This document shows, piece after piece, positions 9,158 to 21,644 of a DNA stretch of 64,000 bases. The stretch lies in the NCBI RefSeq assembly GCF_000149955.1, contig NC_030995.1, forward strand, positions 868,001 through 932,000, given 5' to 3'. Position 1 is the stretch's first letter. Every line of letters begins with the position of its first letter. Source of the stretch: Fusarium oxysporum f. sp. lycopersici 4287 (lineage: Eukaryota > Ascomycota > Sordariomycetes > Hypocreales > Nectriaceae). The notes under the pieces are model-generated. The model ran no database searches and was not told where the DNA came from. It saw only the letters and a program-made list of their open reading frames with translations. Both the position numbers and the translations under genes were made by a program.

Positions 9158-11601
9158 CTAGCTCAATCCAAGAATTCTCTTGGAATTCTCGTACACCACC
9201 CAAGTGATACTCAAGGCGGGAGCGACCTTCAGAAGGTTGGGTGTAAGGCCCTTGTATAAGCCTCGATACCCTTCTCGTTGAATCGTTTTCCTCGTTACGT
9301 CCCAGATACCAGTGTATGTTGCGGGATGCATGGCCGTGCCCTGGGTTTGAAGTCGTGTTCGCACTACGTTCAGGGGGTAGACAACGCTGGCTCCAAAGGC
9401 TCCAGATGTGGCGCCGATGATTCCCGTGGCAATGTTTCCGGGTTTGACATCGTCTTCATGGACGTTGTTCTTCCGAGCATAGTACGACTTATAAGACTTT
9501 TTTAGTAGTTCAAAAGTGCCCATGTCGATAGCACTGTAGGGAAACATTCCCACGAGTCCCATGGTCAATCCTCGATAGCAGGCACGCACACCACCATCTG
9601 CATACATTTTCACAGCGGTCTGGCGAACCAAAGCCGCACCTTGAAGACCGTCCTTGACAGTCTCACATTGTAGGCGGAACTTGAGGGTATCAAGGGGGTA
9701 AACCGAAGCCCTGCCAATTATCAGTTTCTAAGTTCTGTCAAGATTTCTGTCAAACTTACTGTGCTATCATGCCAGCAAAGCCACCTGAGGCGAATTTTGA
9801 CCACGAGCTGAGATGCTTTGGATCACCATGGCCCTCGAAATTGGCAAGTGCGCGTTTTGCCGCTTCATACGAACCAAATTTAATGGCCGTCTCAGGCATG
9901 ATTTTGATGACATTGAGGCCGTTTCCTAGTCTTGTTAGCATCTTCCATCACATCCAAGGCCAATATGAACCCTAGTTCATTATGATGCAGACTTACCAGC
10001 AAAAAGACTTCGAACACCCCCTGACCGAACAAGATCTCGAAAAGCATCGCCGAACGGTTTTGCTGCGTTTTTCAGAGCAGCGAGAGGACGGCCTTGTCGA
10101 AGTGCTGCACCTGCGGTCTCGGTACGACTGGACGTATTCACAAGCAGATAGACCTTCAGCCGATCGAGAGGCGCAGTAGCCGTACGCGACACTCCACCGG
10201 CGATGGCACCTGCTAGAAAGTAGCCTGGATCGGGTACAAATTGTGTTAGTCTAAACTTCTTGTGCACTGCTGTTGAAGCTCCAGTGGTGTGTTCATGTTC
10301 AGTTCCATGGGTGCCATCGTCGACGTGTTGTGTAAGCGTTTCGGCGATTTCCTGCGATATCTCGGTAGCTGCATCATCGTAGTCGGGATATGAGACTGCG
10401 GCCGCGGTAGCCATGTTCTCGGTCTGGTTCGGGGACTCATCCGGATTTGAGGTGCTGGGTTGACTGACGGAAGTCGATGTCCGGTCGGGTGAAGGTATAG
10501 GTCTTGGGAAATCGTAGGGGAAAGCGACTCGTAGAAGAGAGCCGAAAAGGGTGATGAAAAGAGAGCGGAAGCCGTCCGTACCTAGACCCTCTAATGTTTC
10601 CTCGCTCACAAGTGTGTCTCCTTCTGGAGTCACGCTGACCACCGAGTAGTAAAAGTCAAGTACGGCATGAAGTTGGGAGTCATGGTCGTGGGGCGGCATA
10701 AATAGCAGGAAGTTTCTGGGAGTTCATGATCAGCTGCTAAGTCCATGATCGACAAGGAGACGCTTCAAGCAAAATCTCGACTTCGAGAAACCGGTCGCAA
10801 ATGTATCGCCGATGATAGCGATTGGGCTTGGCACATGACGTTATGAGGGTTATCCCCGCCAAAATGACTGAGGGTCAGTCATGAGCTCTGAGCATCTGAT
10901 GGGATGCGACTGACAGCCAGTGGAGATCTCAAGTGAAAAATGCAACAAAAAAGCATCCAGATAGAACTGAAAATAAAATACTGACCGCCATTCGTCAAAT
11001 GTGACATAACCGTCATTGTTGAGGTCCATATCATCGAAGAACTCGGTAAGGCGGCGGTTCGATAGTGTGAGTCCGGCATTCTTGAAAGCTGTTTGAAGCT
11101 CAAGTTTGTCCAATTTTCCATTCCCATCTTTATCAATTGATCGAAATAGGGCAAAAAGCTGGCGCTCTGCATTTTCGACAAATTTTCGGAACTCTAAAGG
11201 GTGCGAACAGCCAAAAGTAAGCTTTCAACATCGTGGCCGTAGGTACCGAGGCAATATCTGGAAGAGTTGGAGCTCCAAAGTCAAAGACAGATTTGCGTAC
11301 CGTTATATTGTATCTTGCCATCGCCGTTTTGATCCACCTCTTCCATTATACGTTTCAGCATATCGTCGGCATTCTTCATGGCTGTAATTGCTCATCAGTA
11401 TCTCTACCAAGCTTGAGCCAGCGCGGGCTCTCGCTTACGATGGTCAATCCTTCGAAGCCCCTTCCGCAGACCCTTTAGGTCAAGTTCACCAGTATGATCA
11501 GGCTCGAGGCTCGCCCAGAGCTTCTCGACACGAGCATCGCGAGAGTTCTGGGGCTCCCTAAGCCCCTCTTCGATTTCCTCCACAATGTTTGTCACGCGCA
11601 T
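9158..11601 (-). CDS. SAL1: Calcium-binding mitochondrial ATP-Mg/Pi carrier (SCaMC/Sal1 type)
   Basis: Six exons give 629 residues: 11601-11439, 11381-11301, 11193-10986, 10715-9997, 9925-9760 and 9710-9158; all junctions have GT-AG ends and keep frame. The N-terminal third has four EF-hand-type segments: EPDHTGELDLKGL, VDQNGDGKIQYNEF (split by intron 2), IDKDGNGKLDKLEL and MDLNNDGYVTFDEW. The C-terminal half holds three mitochondrial carrier repeats with signatures PLDRLKVYLL, PLDTLKFRLQ and PLNVVRTRLQ. This order is that of the calcium-regulated carriers exchanging ATP-Mg for phosphate across the inner mitochondrial membrane; yeast Sal1 is the reference. A disordered insert of about 90 residues, rich in Ser, Pro and Thr, lies before the first carrier repeat. 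Intron 3 is long (270 nt). The start at 11601 follows an in-frame TGA 45 nt upstream. Confidence 0.92.
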
Positions 11602-12699
11602 GACGACAGTTGTAACTGCAATGGTGGCATATCTCGTTCCGGCAAGATTTCAGGTACGTCGGGCGCAACAGGCGCAAAAAGCCCTGCGCTGCAGGAGAGC
11701 GTCGCTGTGGAAATAAAATCGAGGTACGGCGACTTCGAGGGAGGTATTGTCGGGTTACCGGAAGTTCATGGCTAAACTGTCGTAGGAAGGATTCGGGTCG
11801 GAAAGGAAAAGATGGTGTTGAAGTGCCAATGCCAATTGACGAGCTGTGACGTTGGTAGCTGAATGAAACCCCCCAAACCGGGTTAACGTTTTGCTGCTCT
11901 TGCTCAAAAATGCCTGTACCAAATACCAAATGCTACAGTGGAGCTACTTGCTGGATCTGACCTTAGCCCCGTCCGTCATGGCCCGGGGTGGCTATCAACA
12001 GCCGTCCTGCCCGCTGTTGGGCACTGCTTCGAAGCCTGGCGATCAATCAGAGGCACTGTATTATGCTTAGTGCCCTGGAAGGACCCGCTGAGCTATTCTT
12101 TTGCTGTCTCTAGCTGCCAACATCCTCGCTCTGTCTCGGCATAAACTCCTGGCTCCTCATCTCGAAGAATTTCTTTGTCAAGTTGCAAATATTCACATGA
12201 TCTACGGACTAGTCAAGTGAAAAATATGTTCAATCAGTGGATTAATAGTTTAGTTTACTATTAGAGCGTCCTATCAAAACGTCTTATCTGAAGCTCAAAA
12301 GTTTCTTATCTCATAATTGGGTTGCTCTCAAAGACAGTTCCGGGCATATGGTCTGACAAATCATCGAAATACACTTCTGCATATCTGAGATGCTACATAG
12401 AATATGATAGAATAACTATGCTTCACAGTTCAACAAAATTCTATGGAGGGGTTCACCTTATTTGATCTCTTGCCCGGAGTCTTCCATGTCGTTAAACTAC
12501 CAGGTTCATACGATAGTAAGATAAAGTTAGAGTTCTAGGACTACAGACAGCCAGCCTGGAAGCTTCATACAACACCAAAATGTATGAGTGTCTCTGATCT
12601 CCAATAACAATAACCAGTAACGCCTAAAACTCCCAGTCAATGCTCCTCAATGCTTAACCCGCATATACCATGCTTCATGTCTCGTTTCTCATAACTTGA
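11602..12699. other. Intergenic, carrier promoter and cyclin C 3' flank
   Basis: Upstream region of the carrier gene and downstream region of cyclin C; 12150-12650 is AT-rich. No gene, tRNA or repeat is recognised. Confidence 0.5.
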
Positions 12700-13744
12700 T
12701 CACTTATCTAAGCCTCTTGCCTTAACAAACCTGTTGATCTGTTCACGAGTGAGCTTGTCGTTGTAATGTTCATAACATTCATAAAATGATATTATCTCCT
12801 GAGTAGCATCCACCATAGATGCAATCTCCACGTTGCTGTCGACCAGCCATTTCGCAAATTTTTGCACCCGCGACACCCGATCTTGTTGCCGCTTCTCCTT
12901 AGGTTCTACAGCAGCAGGCTCGGGCATTCCACCTTGTGCTTGTTGGCCCTGTGCTCGCATCAGCGCCTGTTGAGCGGCTGCTAGTCCTGCTGCGGCGGCC
13001 GCTCCTGAAGTGTTCTGGCCAGGACCGGAGTTATTAGGTCTCAACACCAAGGCCAGTAGGATGGCAACCATGGCGATAATATGTGGAGGGTATAGGAGCG
13101 GAAGATCCGTCATGAAGTGATCGTTGATGACCGAGCGAGCCAGTTGCACTTCGTCGTCCACCAACGATAATTCGCTTCGCAAGGCTGTGATCGTTCGATA
13201 CGGTTGGAATACAATCAACTGTGATCGCATCTCGCTTATCATGAAGAACTCACACTCGCCCAGCTTGGACGTGTCGATGGCCACGAGATCTCCCCACATC
13301 TGTCGCGCCTCTGTCACGATGAGTCGAATATGTTGAGGAGACTCTTCTATTTTGCAGGCTAGGTATATCGCGGTCGCTATGACGAGGTATGGGTTCGTTC
13401 GGCGAATCTCGACTTTGGAGTAGAATCGCTTCATGTAGACCTGCGCCGTGGCCATGGATTGTTGTCGAATCGTTAATCGCTTCGCCAGCCGTATCAATTC
13501 TGCGCGTCCCTTGAGTCAGCCAATCAGTTCTCTCGTGGTATAGAGGTGTCCACGTACGTTGATTAAAATATATGTACAAATGGCGTTGCTGCGGAAGCGG
13601 AAACATTCGCACCAGTTCGGCATTGTCCTCTTCAAGCTTCTGTCGCATTGTCGCGAGCTGCTCCTTGGTGAAGCTCCAGAAGCGACATTGTGTCGATTGC
13701 CAATAATTGGCTGACATGTCTTCTGATAGACCGTTAGGTACCAA
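12700..13744 (-). CDS. SSN8: Cyclin C (Mediator kinase-module cyclin, Ssn8/Srb11 type)
   Basis: Exons 13744-13558 and 13499-12700 joined across a 58-nt intron (GTACGT donor, GGCTGAC branch, CGCAG acceptor); 328 residues. The N terminus SANYWQSTQCRFW and the cyclin box (RLTIRQQSMATAQVYMKRFY, TNPYLVIATAIYLACKIEE) are characteristic of cyclin C, which pairs with Cdk8 in the Mediator kinase module and tunes RNA polymerase II transcription. In Fusarium species the cyclin C homologues affect conidiation and secondary metabolism (published under the names FCC1 and CID1). A low-complexity Ala/Gln-rich insert (about residues 178-205) separates the two cyclin folds. A second Met at 13717 fits the family N terminus better than the first one at 13744; the true start may be there. 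Confidence 0.93.
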
Positions 13745-14235
13745 TTCCGCAGGAAGATTAGACTTTTAAGGAGGCAGGTTTGACAGCCGAAGCTGTTGAG
13801 GTTTCGTTGAAATAGTCAACTTGGAGAGGGGCTCGCAAGGCTGGCAACGGCGCCACACGGAAGGGTCCCGTCTTGTGGCTGATTAGCGATATTAAACGAC
13901 CTACCCAATAGAATTTGCACTTGAAGCGCCTGTTGTTTAACTGGTAATTTACTAGCTGTAAATTAGTCTTGAGTATGAGATCCAGGTGAATTCGGCATTT
14001 CCTGATTGTGTTTGCACATGTCCTATTTATACTGGGTACTTTCACTCTCGTCAGAGTCCAAATAAGTCATACTGGTAATCCGGTATAACTTGGATACTCC
14101 ACTCATCATGCCCTCAAACTTGTAGAAGTCTAACTTTTCTCTCTGTGAATTGAGATTATACTCTTGTGCATCAAGAAGCTATTAAAGGTACTATCTGACT
14201 TCTAACTCGCCTTTGGGTATCAAAACTTGTCTCCG
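13745..14235. other. Intergenic, cyclin C promoter
   Basis: Between the cyclin C start and the stop of the next gene. Open frames here lack protein-like features. Nothing else is seen. Confidence 0.5.
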
Positions 14236-15626
14236 TCATAGCAACACTTCGCCACGTGTTAATGATTCGAAAATCGTCGTGATCTGTTCCTCATCCAACT
14301 CCTTGACGCCGTCCAGATCAAACATGGGGATGCCCTTGTCAGACTTTTTAAAAAGAAGTGTACCGCCCTCCTGTTCGTCGACCTCGATATACCCTGGCTT
14401 GGAACCCATGTGCCCTGGAACAAGGGCACACAAAAACGAGGTTAAGTCTGGCATGGAGTAGGATTTGTCAGGGTATTGTTGCTCAAGTGACACTTGATTT
14501 GTGACGATCTTGACGGGCTCCTCGTGGCAGTTGAAGCCCAGAATTCGCTTCTCGATACAGTGGCCTCCGAATTTCTTCAGGCCTAGGGCTGAGTACTTTA
14601 TACTCTGCGCTGTATGTGAAGGCACGACGGTGAACTCTGCAAATTCCGCAGATCGACTGAGAACGATCTTGGCTGCTTGTTGGTTGAGGGCGATGTTGAA
14701 CTGGTTGGAGAAGAGATTCGCTGACATGTCGCAGGAACCCTATCACCATAAGTATCTTGTCAATGAGGAGTATGGATCAGACTTACCACCTGCAAGTGAC
14801 ACTTGATCTTGCTGGCTACGCCTCTATCGAGGAACTGTTGTAGGATTCTCAACGAAGAACCCCCAAAGAAACGAACGCTTCCCGCGGTCTGGATCCGATT
14901 CAAAACTTTGTCCAAGACAAGTCGTTCCACAGAAATGTCTGAGAGCTTTCTATCATGCTCGAGTCGCCAGATGCACTTGTTATACCAACCCCGCAGGTTA
15001 TCGGTTCGACGGCCGAAATGTAACACTTTCTTCAGGATGTCGTAGTATTCCTTCAGCTCATTTTCAGTCCGGTTGACAAGCTCTTCATGGTGATGCATGT
15101 GCAGATTCACTGGGTTCTCGATATGTTCCAGAGTCTCGTAGTCCACAAGAACTTCGATGGGGTTGTTGTTAGACCACTCGGAAAGACAAGTTGCCAGGTC
15201 CAGTGCACTTAGCCGTGCATGCAAGGTGGCGTCGTTGATTGAGCCATACTTGGGCTTCACTGCCATCTCGAGCTATTATCATGGTCAGATTTGTCTATAG
15301 TATCTGATTCTGAGGGGAAAGCTTACGATCTTGCGATCATCTTTTGTCAGATCTTTGATATCATCAATATCCTGCTGCTTGATATCTCCGTTCAAAAGGG
15401 TCTTGAAAGGGTTCTCAAAGGATGGAAAGTGCTGTTTTATCAATTCCTTGCATCTGGTGATTTGATCCATTGTCATAGATAGTCCGAAACACACTTGACG
15501 AGGCTCTAGAATCCAAAGTACGCGGACGGTTGGCTTCCAGTATGTGGCCTTGAACAAGGCCATAGCCGCGGCCAAGTTATCTGAGTCGATGGAGTCATTA
15601 TAATAAATGACGAGATCGTCCCCCAT
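14236..15626 (-). CDS. Probable nucleoside-hydrolase-fold protein, divergent
   Basis: Three exons, 15626-15327, 15272-14787 and 14739-14236, all joined in phase 0 with GT-AG introns of 54 and 47 nt; 429 residues. The start MGDDLVIYYNDSIDSDN is chosen over an in-frame Met 76 codons upstream because it places an Asp-rich segment at the N terminus, as in inosine/uridine-preferring nucleoside hydrolases. A later block, CDMSANLFSNQFNIALNQQAAKIVL followed by FTVVPSHTA, resembles the family block with N-x-x-x-x-x-FN, DPEAA and TVVPLDVT. The exact DTDPGIDD metal-binding motif of active enzymes is not present, so catalytic activity is doubtful. The central HMHHHEELVNRT is distinctive. Identification rests on motif resemblance only. 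Confidence 0.65.
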
Positions 15627-17299
15627 GGTGAATAGATTTACTGATAGGGAAACTTCTGCTTCGATGCGCGATAGGTGAAAGTCGATGGGAAGGTTGAGAG
15701 ATTTAAAAGCAATGGAAGTAGTAATGTCTGATTGATTGATTGGGAGGAAGCTTTGAAAGCTGGTGGGCTGTGCATTGGATCTCTCAGTAAGCTGGGCTGC
15801 CAATGTGCCGCTTAAAAAGCCCCGCGAAGCGCCTAGCACTATAGGTGTTGCCACACCAATCAGTCAGTGACACAGTCTGCCCAGTTACACAAAATCACAA
15901 ATGTTACAGCCTTGTGACTAGCAGTGGAACAATGAACTAGGCCTGTGAGTACAGACTGTTTTGGACATGTTTCATTGCCTCCATGACCAAGCCACAGTTT
16001 TTCCACTCTTTGTTCGTGTATCAAGAACGACTAACACAAAACTAGAACTCCCCGAGCCATGATTCCCGACACTTTGGGTAATATAACTTGGTAAATATGC
16101 GCTTGAATCATAGCGTCAACCGATCTGAAAGGATCATTCTTGTAGCTCAGTAAGGGTGTTTGCGTTCGCCAAGAGCATGGGAACATATCACTCCACCCAG
16201 CATTGTCCACATTCTGGCATCATGTGGCAAGGGCAAAAGACCAACTAGATGTTTGGCTCTGTGTGTTCTTGAGGCCTTGATTGCTCTATTTACACGAGAA
16301 GCTGTACAACTGCTTCAAAGAAGTCAACACGGATGCTGTTGTGAGCAAAGCGTTGCATGGCTGAGTCTAAGTCGTGGTGAACTCATTCTACCCTTTAAAC
16401 AAATCGTGATACAGCACCTGTCATATCTAAACAGTCTCTGTGCCTTGTTTCACGATAAAAATCTCCTCGACTTGCTATCACACTAGAATATGAGCGTCCC
16501 TTTCAAGCCTGGTAAGTCTTGACCGGATCCAAGAGACGGGTGCAACAACACAACCATATTTGAAATTCTTCGTACAGCAACAAATCTCATCCATCAGCTA
16601 GTCAACTTGACGCCAGCAAGGCATAGCACTAGTGTCTTCGCAAGGCTGTGTATGGTTGATGGTGTATTCCGGCTAATATGCCAAGTGGGTGAAGGACGTG
16701 ATTGTTCAACAACCATTCACTTGATTTGTGAACAAACATCCTGGAAATGGAACCATCCTCAAAGGCATCGTGATCTTATCAGGAGGCCTCTCTCAGACTC
16801 CATTAGTCCCATTAAGGGTCTAGGCTTATCAAGTTAGAGAACTACCAGACAAACCGAAATGTGAAAAGGAAGGGTGAAGGGTAAGACTGAAATCAAGGCC
16901 CGCGCTCGTCTTCCCTTCAGAAATTCATCCCAGATTCTCGAATCAGCCTCGTTTATAAACTTATATATTGGATCCAGGCATGCTTGAACTAGTTATGACA
17001 GCAGACTTTAGTCTCTGAATCCTTGAACCCGATCTAATTCCTTGTCAAAGCTTTTAATCTTGTGCTGACTTGGCTGATCCAGCACTGCCACTTAAAAGAG
17101 GAGAACACAATACAGTCAGCTAGTGTGCCTATCCATGTGTCCATCCAAGTGTCCATAATTGAACAGCGTACAATCCATGTGAACCATTGCCTAAACATAG
17201 TCTTGTTATCATTTTCATTCTCATCGTCCTTCGCTTTGTACATGGTTACCTCGCCACAGAAGTTAGGCAACTCCCCCAAACACTTTCCAACAACTCGTT
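15627..17299. other. Intergenic, about 1.7 kb
   Basis: The right end is the 3' flank of the MOSC gene and the left end the promoter of the hydrolase-fold gene. An upstream in-frame extension of the latter reaches 15854 but does not look protein-like. Nothing else is recognised. Confidence 0.5.
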
Positions 17300-18413
17300 T
17301 TACTTCATTGGGCTAATGAAGAAGTGATCATTCGTCATGGCCGTGACCTGGAATTTCATGCCAACCTCGATGTGACCCTCATCACTCGGTGCACAAAGCA
17401 TGCCAAAGCTCGGCTTGAACTTCAGTCCAGGGTCGATTCGTCGATACTTCATCAGCTGGTTCCACGGCTGACGCGGGTGCTTATCAGCAGTAATTGGGTG
17501 AACATTGGGTACCTGGCATCGCAGACATCGGCACACTACATCAAGGTCGAGACGGTGCTCACCCTCGCCAATTTGCAGAGTCTTCCATCCGTCCTCCACC
17601 CATGGCACGCTTCCTCGGATGATGACATTGGGGCGGAACCGATCGATCTCAATCTTATCCTCTCCAGCCTGAGTGAGACGCTCGTTAAGTTCATTCATGC
17701 TCGCCATAGAGGCAACCTGTCAAGTTTGGTATTAGTACAACGCCTGAGTCATATTTCAGGTTGCAGATTATGTAGCTTACCAGCACAGGCATCATATCGG
17801 CAAATTTGGTAGCCTCAGTACGACCAAGACGGTGAGGAGCTCCGCTTCCACGTAGAACTCGCGGTGTAGGACCCTTGTACATCAGACGAACGTCCATGTT
17901 TAGGAACTCCGAGATGGGCTTGGTCAGACTCTCGGCGTATTCCCAGGCATCGGTTTGCTCGCCCCAAATAGTCGCCTTCTTGAGTTCAGTGTTGTTCTTA
18001 AGCCATTGAGTCGTAGGATGAGCGGGAATCTCAATCTTGTGTTCATTAAGAGAAATTGTGAGTGTGTCGGTATCAGCGTCCCAAGCTGTTATGATAAGAG
18101 TCATGTTTGAATTCGCCCTGATCGTGATGAAATCATGCTTATCAGCCGTGACGAACAACCAGTTACGATCCAAGTCTAGACCGGTTCGTAGAAGCTGCGT
18201 TGACTTTACGTCAAAACCGCGGCATGATTTGACCGGGTATACACGAAGGCGAACAATCTCGTCGTCAGCTGGTAAAGGCAATGATTTGGATGCAGATTGA
18301 CCAACAGGTCTGCGGAACAGAATGAAGAGAAGAAAGATAGGCAATGTGGCCGAACCGACGATGAACAGAATGTAACCCAGTGAAGAGCTCTGCCCAAATT
18401 TTAGTACATCCAT
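17300..18413 (-). CDS. Membrane-anchored MOSC-domain protein (mARC/YcbX-like molybdenum cofactor enzyme)
   Basis: Two exons, 18413-17781 and 17716-17300, joined in phase 0 across a 64-nt intron (GTAAGC donor, CTAAT branch, TTGACAG acceptor); 349 residues. An N-terminal membrane span (about 14-34) is followed by the MOSC N-terminal beta-barrel segment with VRLRVYPVKSCRG, and the MOSC domain with RFRPNVII and a Cys-rich CRCLRCQVPNV. In mARC and YcbX proteins a Cys in this region coordinates the molybdenum cofactor; these enzymes reduce N-hydroxylated compounds with cytochrome b5 partners. N-terminal anchoring fits the mitochondrial outer-membrane topology of mARC, but location is an inference. 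MOSC proteins of other activities cannot be excluded. Confidence 0.85.
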
Positions 18414-21400
18414 TTTAATGTGATGTAGTTCAGATTGTGTAAGTCGTTAGGTTTGATGTAGTGGGTAAGAGAAAAGTCCGACTCACAATGGAGGCGGGAA
18501 GTCCGGAGAATTTAAACCCGCCCTGCTCCCGTATCTTGGGGGCCCGAGCCCCGGAGCGCGACTCATATGGATTAGGTCCCATTCAGTGTCTATCATCGAA
18601 TTTATGATGGTAGTCATTCTAATTGTTTGAGTTATAGAGATACACTCTGTATTGACGTATAATATAACATCATGCAGGGGCCGTCGATGAGTTTCTGTCT
18701 CGTTACGATCAAAGACCTGCCAGCAGAACCACAATATCTATGTCTTCGTTGCCATATGGAATGAGCCTATCAAAAGGCAACGCACCAGTCTTATTCCTAA
18801 ATAATATACATTGGTATCCTGATAACAGCTGGTCTAATCCTCCATTCTTTATAAAAACTCCAAAGTCATGTCTTAAAGTTTCCGCATGCAGGCGAAAGTG
18901 ATGATCTTCAGCCGCGACCGGAAGGATACCTGTAAGTCCTGCTTCTTTGAAATTTTGATTCCAATGACCCGAGATAGTTTGATGTGAACATGCGGAAATA
19001 AAGTGCGTGGGGCCAAGAGAAATGATTCCAAACTGTACATGATGACGTATCGTATTTTCAAATCTGACTCATAGCAATAGCCACTGATGAGGAATTTTTG
19101 AAACGAATCAAGCATGACATACAATTTATTATGTTTATCTACCAGAATAATAAACGTCTGTTTGATTTTTAATTCAGTTCTTCGTTTTCAAATCGTTATA
19201 CTCTGCCCAGCCGGTGCTGGCTATGTAGTGCTTAATTATATATACAAGAGAGTCTCTCTTCATCTTGAGGCAACCATAAATACATGTTTTGCCCTGATGC
19301 TTCATATACTTTCTGCCTTCTGCACACAAGATTCCTTGGAATCGCTCCATAGTATGAGAACTGGGTGTTAAGAACCATCATGACAACATACTCCTTTCTG
19401 TGTTTCTAACGAGAATTTAAATCACGACAATTCTAGGGAGAGTTGCAGGACATTGCCACATTACTTTCATATGAAAGGTTTCAAGAATCAGAACCATAAT
19501 TCAAGGACGGGTGAGATTGAAAAGCCTTCACTTAGCAGACTCAAGTTCAAGTCTTTGTCAAGTATTAAGTGCTCTCGTTGACTGTCAAGATTCAATGTTC
19601 AACTGCAAACCCCTCTCATTGTTCTGATGTCACATAGGTGTTCAGTTGGGACTTGGGAAATGAGTTCGTATCATGAGGAGTACTTCCGATGCATTCTGTT
19701 CTTAATTTTCTCAGTCGTCTTCAATAGTGACATTTGTATCCACATGTCTTGTTGTGTTGATAATAGGAGCTGCTCTCTTGATAAGGGTATTCTGAGTCTT
19801 CTTGTAGGAGCAATCTTTAGATGCTTCGGGTCCATAGACTTTGCAGTGAGTACTGGGGGATTTCAAAGGTACATACTGAAATTCTTACAATCGTTGGACC
19901 TTCTTAGACACAGCATCAAAGGAAAACATGGTCATCTTCATATCCTCTTGGACGAGACACGGAGAGTGATTAATGGTTTTCAGATGTAAGACACCAATTT
20001 AACTCGCTGTTCGTACAGAGGAAAACCTCTAACCCATAGGCAGATCTTATGATACTTATCGAAACACCTTATTAGCTTCATAAAAACAAAAGGTATCATC
20101 TCGCCTTCGGGCAACTTCCTCGTGAATCGTGGACATATATGTAAGCTTTATGAGCCTGGCTGGCTGGCTGGCGAATACTGCTACGGATACCAATATCTCA
20201 TTCAGGTTCTCACCCTGACTTCATATCCTTCTGTTGTCAAGGCTTGGTGTTGGAACTGCTGTCGGTATCTTTCTGAACGCGAACAGTGCGGCCTCTGTAT
20301 CAAGTCCAGCTTCTATATGATGGTCATTGCTAGCAACTTAATTTTCATATAGCTTTCTCAGTATTCACCAAAACCTTTTTCTATAGAATGGGTCGCGAGT
20401 TGTGTTAGAAAATTCCACTGCCAGCCAGCCCTTTATTACGAACGTGTCTCTAAGAAGCTACGAAGAAGGTAAAATAGGCAAGCTTCCAACTCGTACTCGC
20501 AACTAACACCAGAGATATATAAAGGCAGTCTCTGAACACCTAAGCCATGCAAGAATTGCAGCACATATCACGGCCTTTTCGAGCTGCGCTACCTGCAGGG
20601 GATGTGAGCCGTGTCTGAAGAGGCCGAAGCGGTCCGGAACATACATGTTCTCGATCTTCCATGATAATCTCTCTGGCGATTCACTTACAACCTCCGAGGT
20701 CGTGGTGAGGCAGTGCTGGATCAGCTGATACATCGAGGGCTGTTTATGATGAAAACACAACTGCATATCCTGGCTAGTATCCCGGGGTGGCTGGAATTTC
20801 CTGGAGATCCCAAGTTTCTCCCAAGCGAAATGTTGAGAGCATACGAATGCATGGAATGATGGCTTCGATTTCTTCCATGGAGTTTATTAAGCTCTAGGTT
20901 GAGGCTCATCATGGCGTAGGCAATACCATAGCCTCAAAAGGTAATATGTACAGTGTCTCAACAAAACCAGTCCTTTTTTCTTTTAAGTTCTATCTCTCGT
21001 GATCTTGGACCAAGACATCGGACACCGTTTAGCCAGAATTGTCGAAACCTTGATCAGTGGTTTTTTCTACGTTATGATGTTCATGACTACAGGTTCTATA
21101 GCTCTCTTGTGGTTCAGTCATTCACCAGGCTTCGGCCTTAATCATGAAATAACATGTTGTCGTCGTCTTGCAACCTCATCTACCGTACGAGTGAAGGCTC
21201 CAAGCACATACGACCACACCTAGAGAATACGGGATCCCATCAAGTTCTTGCCTTGTGTTTGAGTGACTTAGTTTCCAGACCATCCATACTCCCCAACATC
21301 GGAGGCCTGAGTGGTCATTTCTGGGGTTGTTTTCTATTCCCTGCCAGACTTGACATCTAGAATTTAAAGTCGTGACCCCTGCGGGCTGTATTTATTATTT

Positions 21401-21547
21401 TAGTTACTCGCCCCTTCTTATATACTTAGTAGGATATAATACATTAATTATGTAAAAGAATGCTTGGCGAACACAGATTATTGACAGGTACTGCTGGTGT
21501 CTGTTCATGATTAAAGAATAGCAAGAAAAAAGAATTAAATAAGTACA

Positions 21548-21644
21548 TTCCAATCCCAGGATTCGAACCTGGATCTACCGTCCCCCGAAGGGCTCGCTGG
21601 AAGCGAGTAAGACCCGGCTGTGTTCCCAATTACACCAGTTTGGA
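21548..21644 (-). tRNA. tRNA-like gene with intron; isotype uncertain (possible anticodon CTT)
   Basis: Read on the minus strand, the 5' acceptor strand TCCAAAC (21644-21638) pairs with GATTGGA (21555-21549) except for one A-A mismatch. The D arm is GTGT/ACAC with loop AATTGGGA. The T arm is perfect: CCAGG-TTCGAAT-CCTGG with a consensus B box. The anticodon stem GCCGG/ACGGT has four of five pairs. With a T at position 33 the anticodon would be CTT and a 25-nt intron containing two small hairpins would follow base 37. A run of T follows about 18 nt downstream. The acceptor and T arm look more like Gln or Glu tRNAs than Lys, so the isotype is unclear; a decaying tRNA gene is possible. Confidence 0.7.

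Noticed and set aside
19627..19989. 120-codon open frame in the gene desert
   Set aside because: No recognisable motif and no splice context; not listed as a gene.
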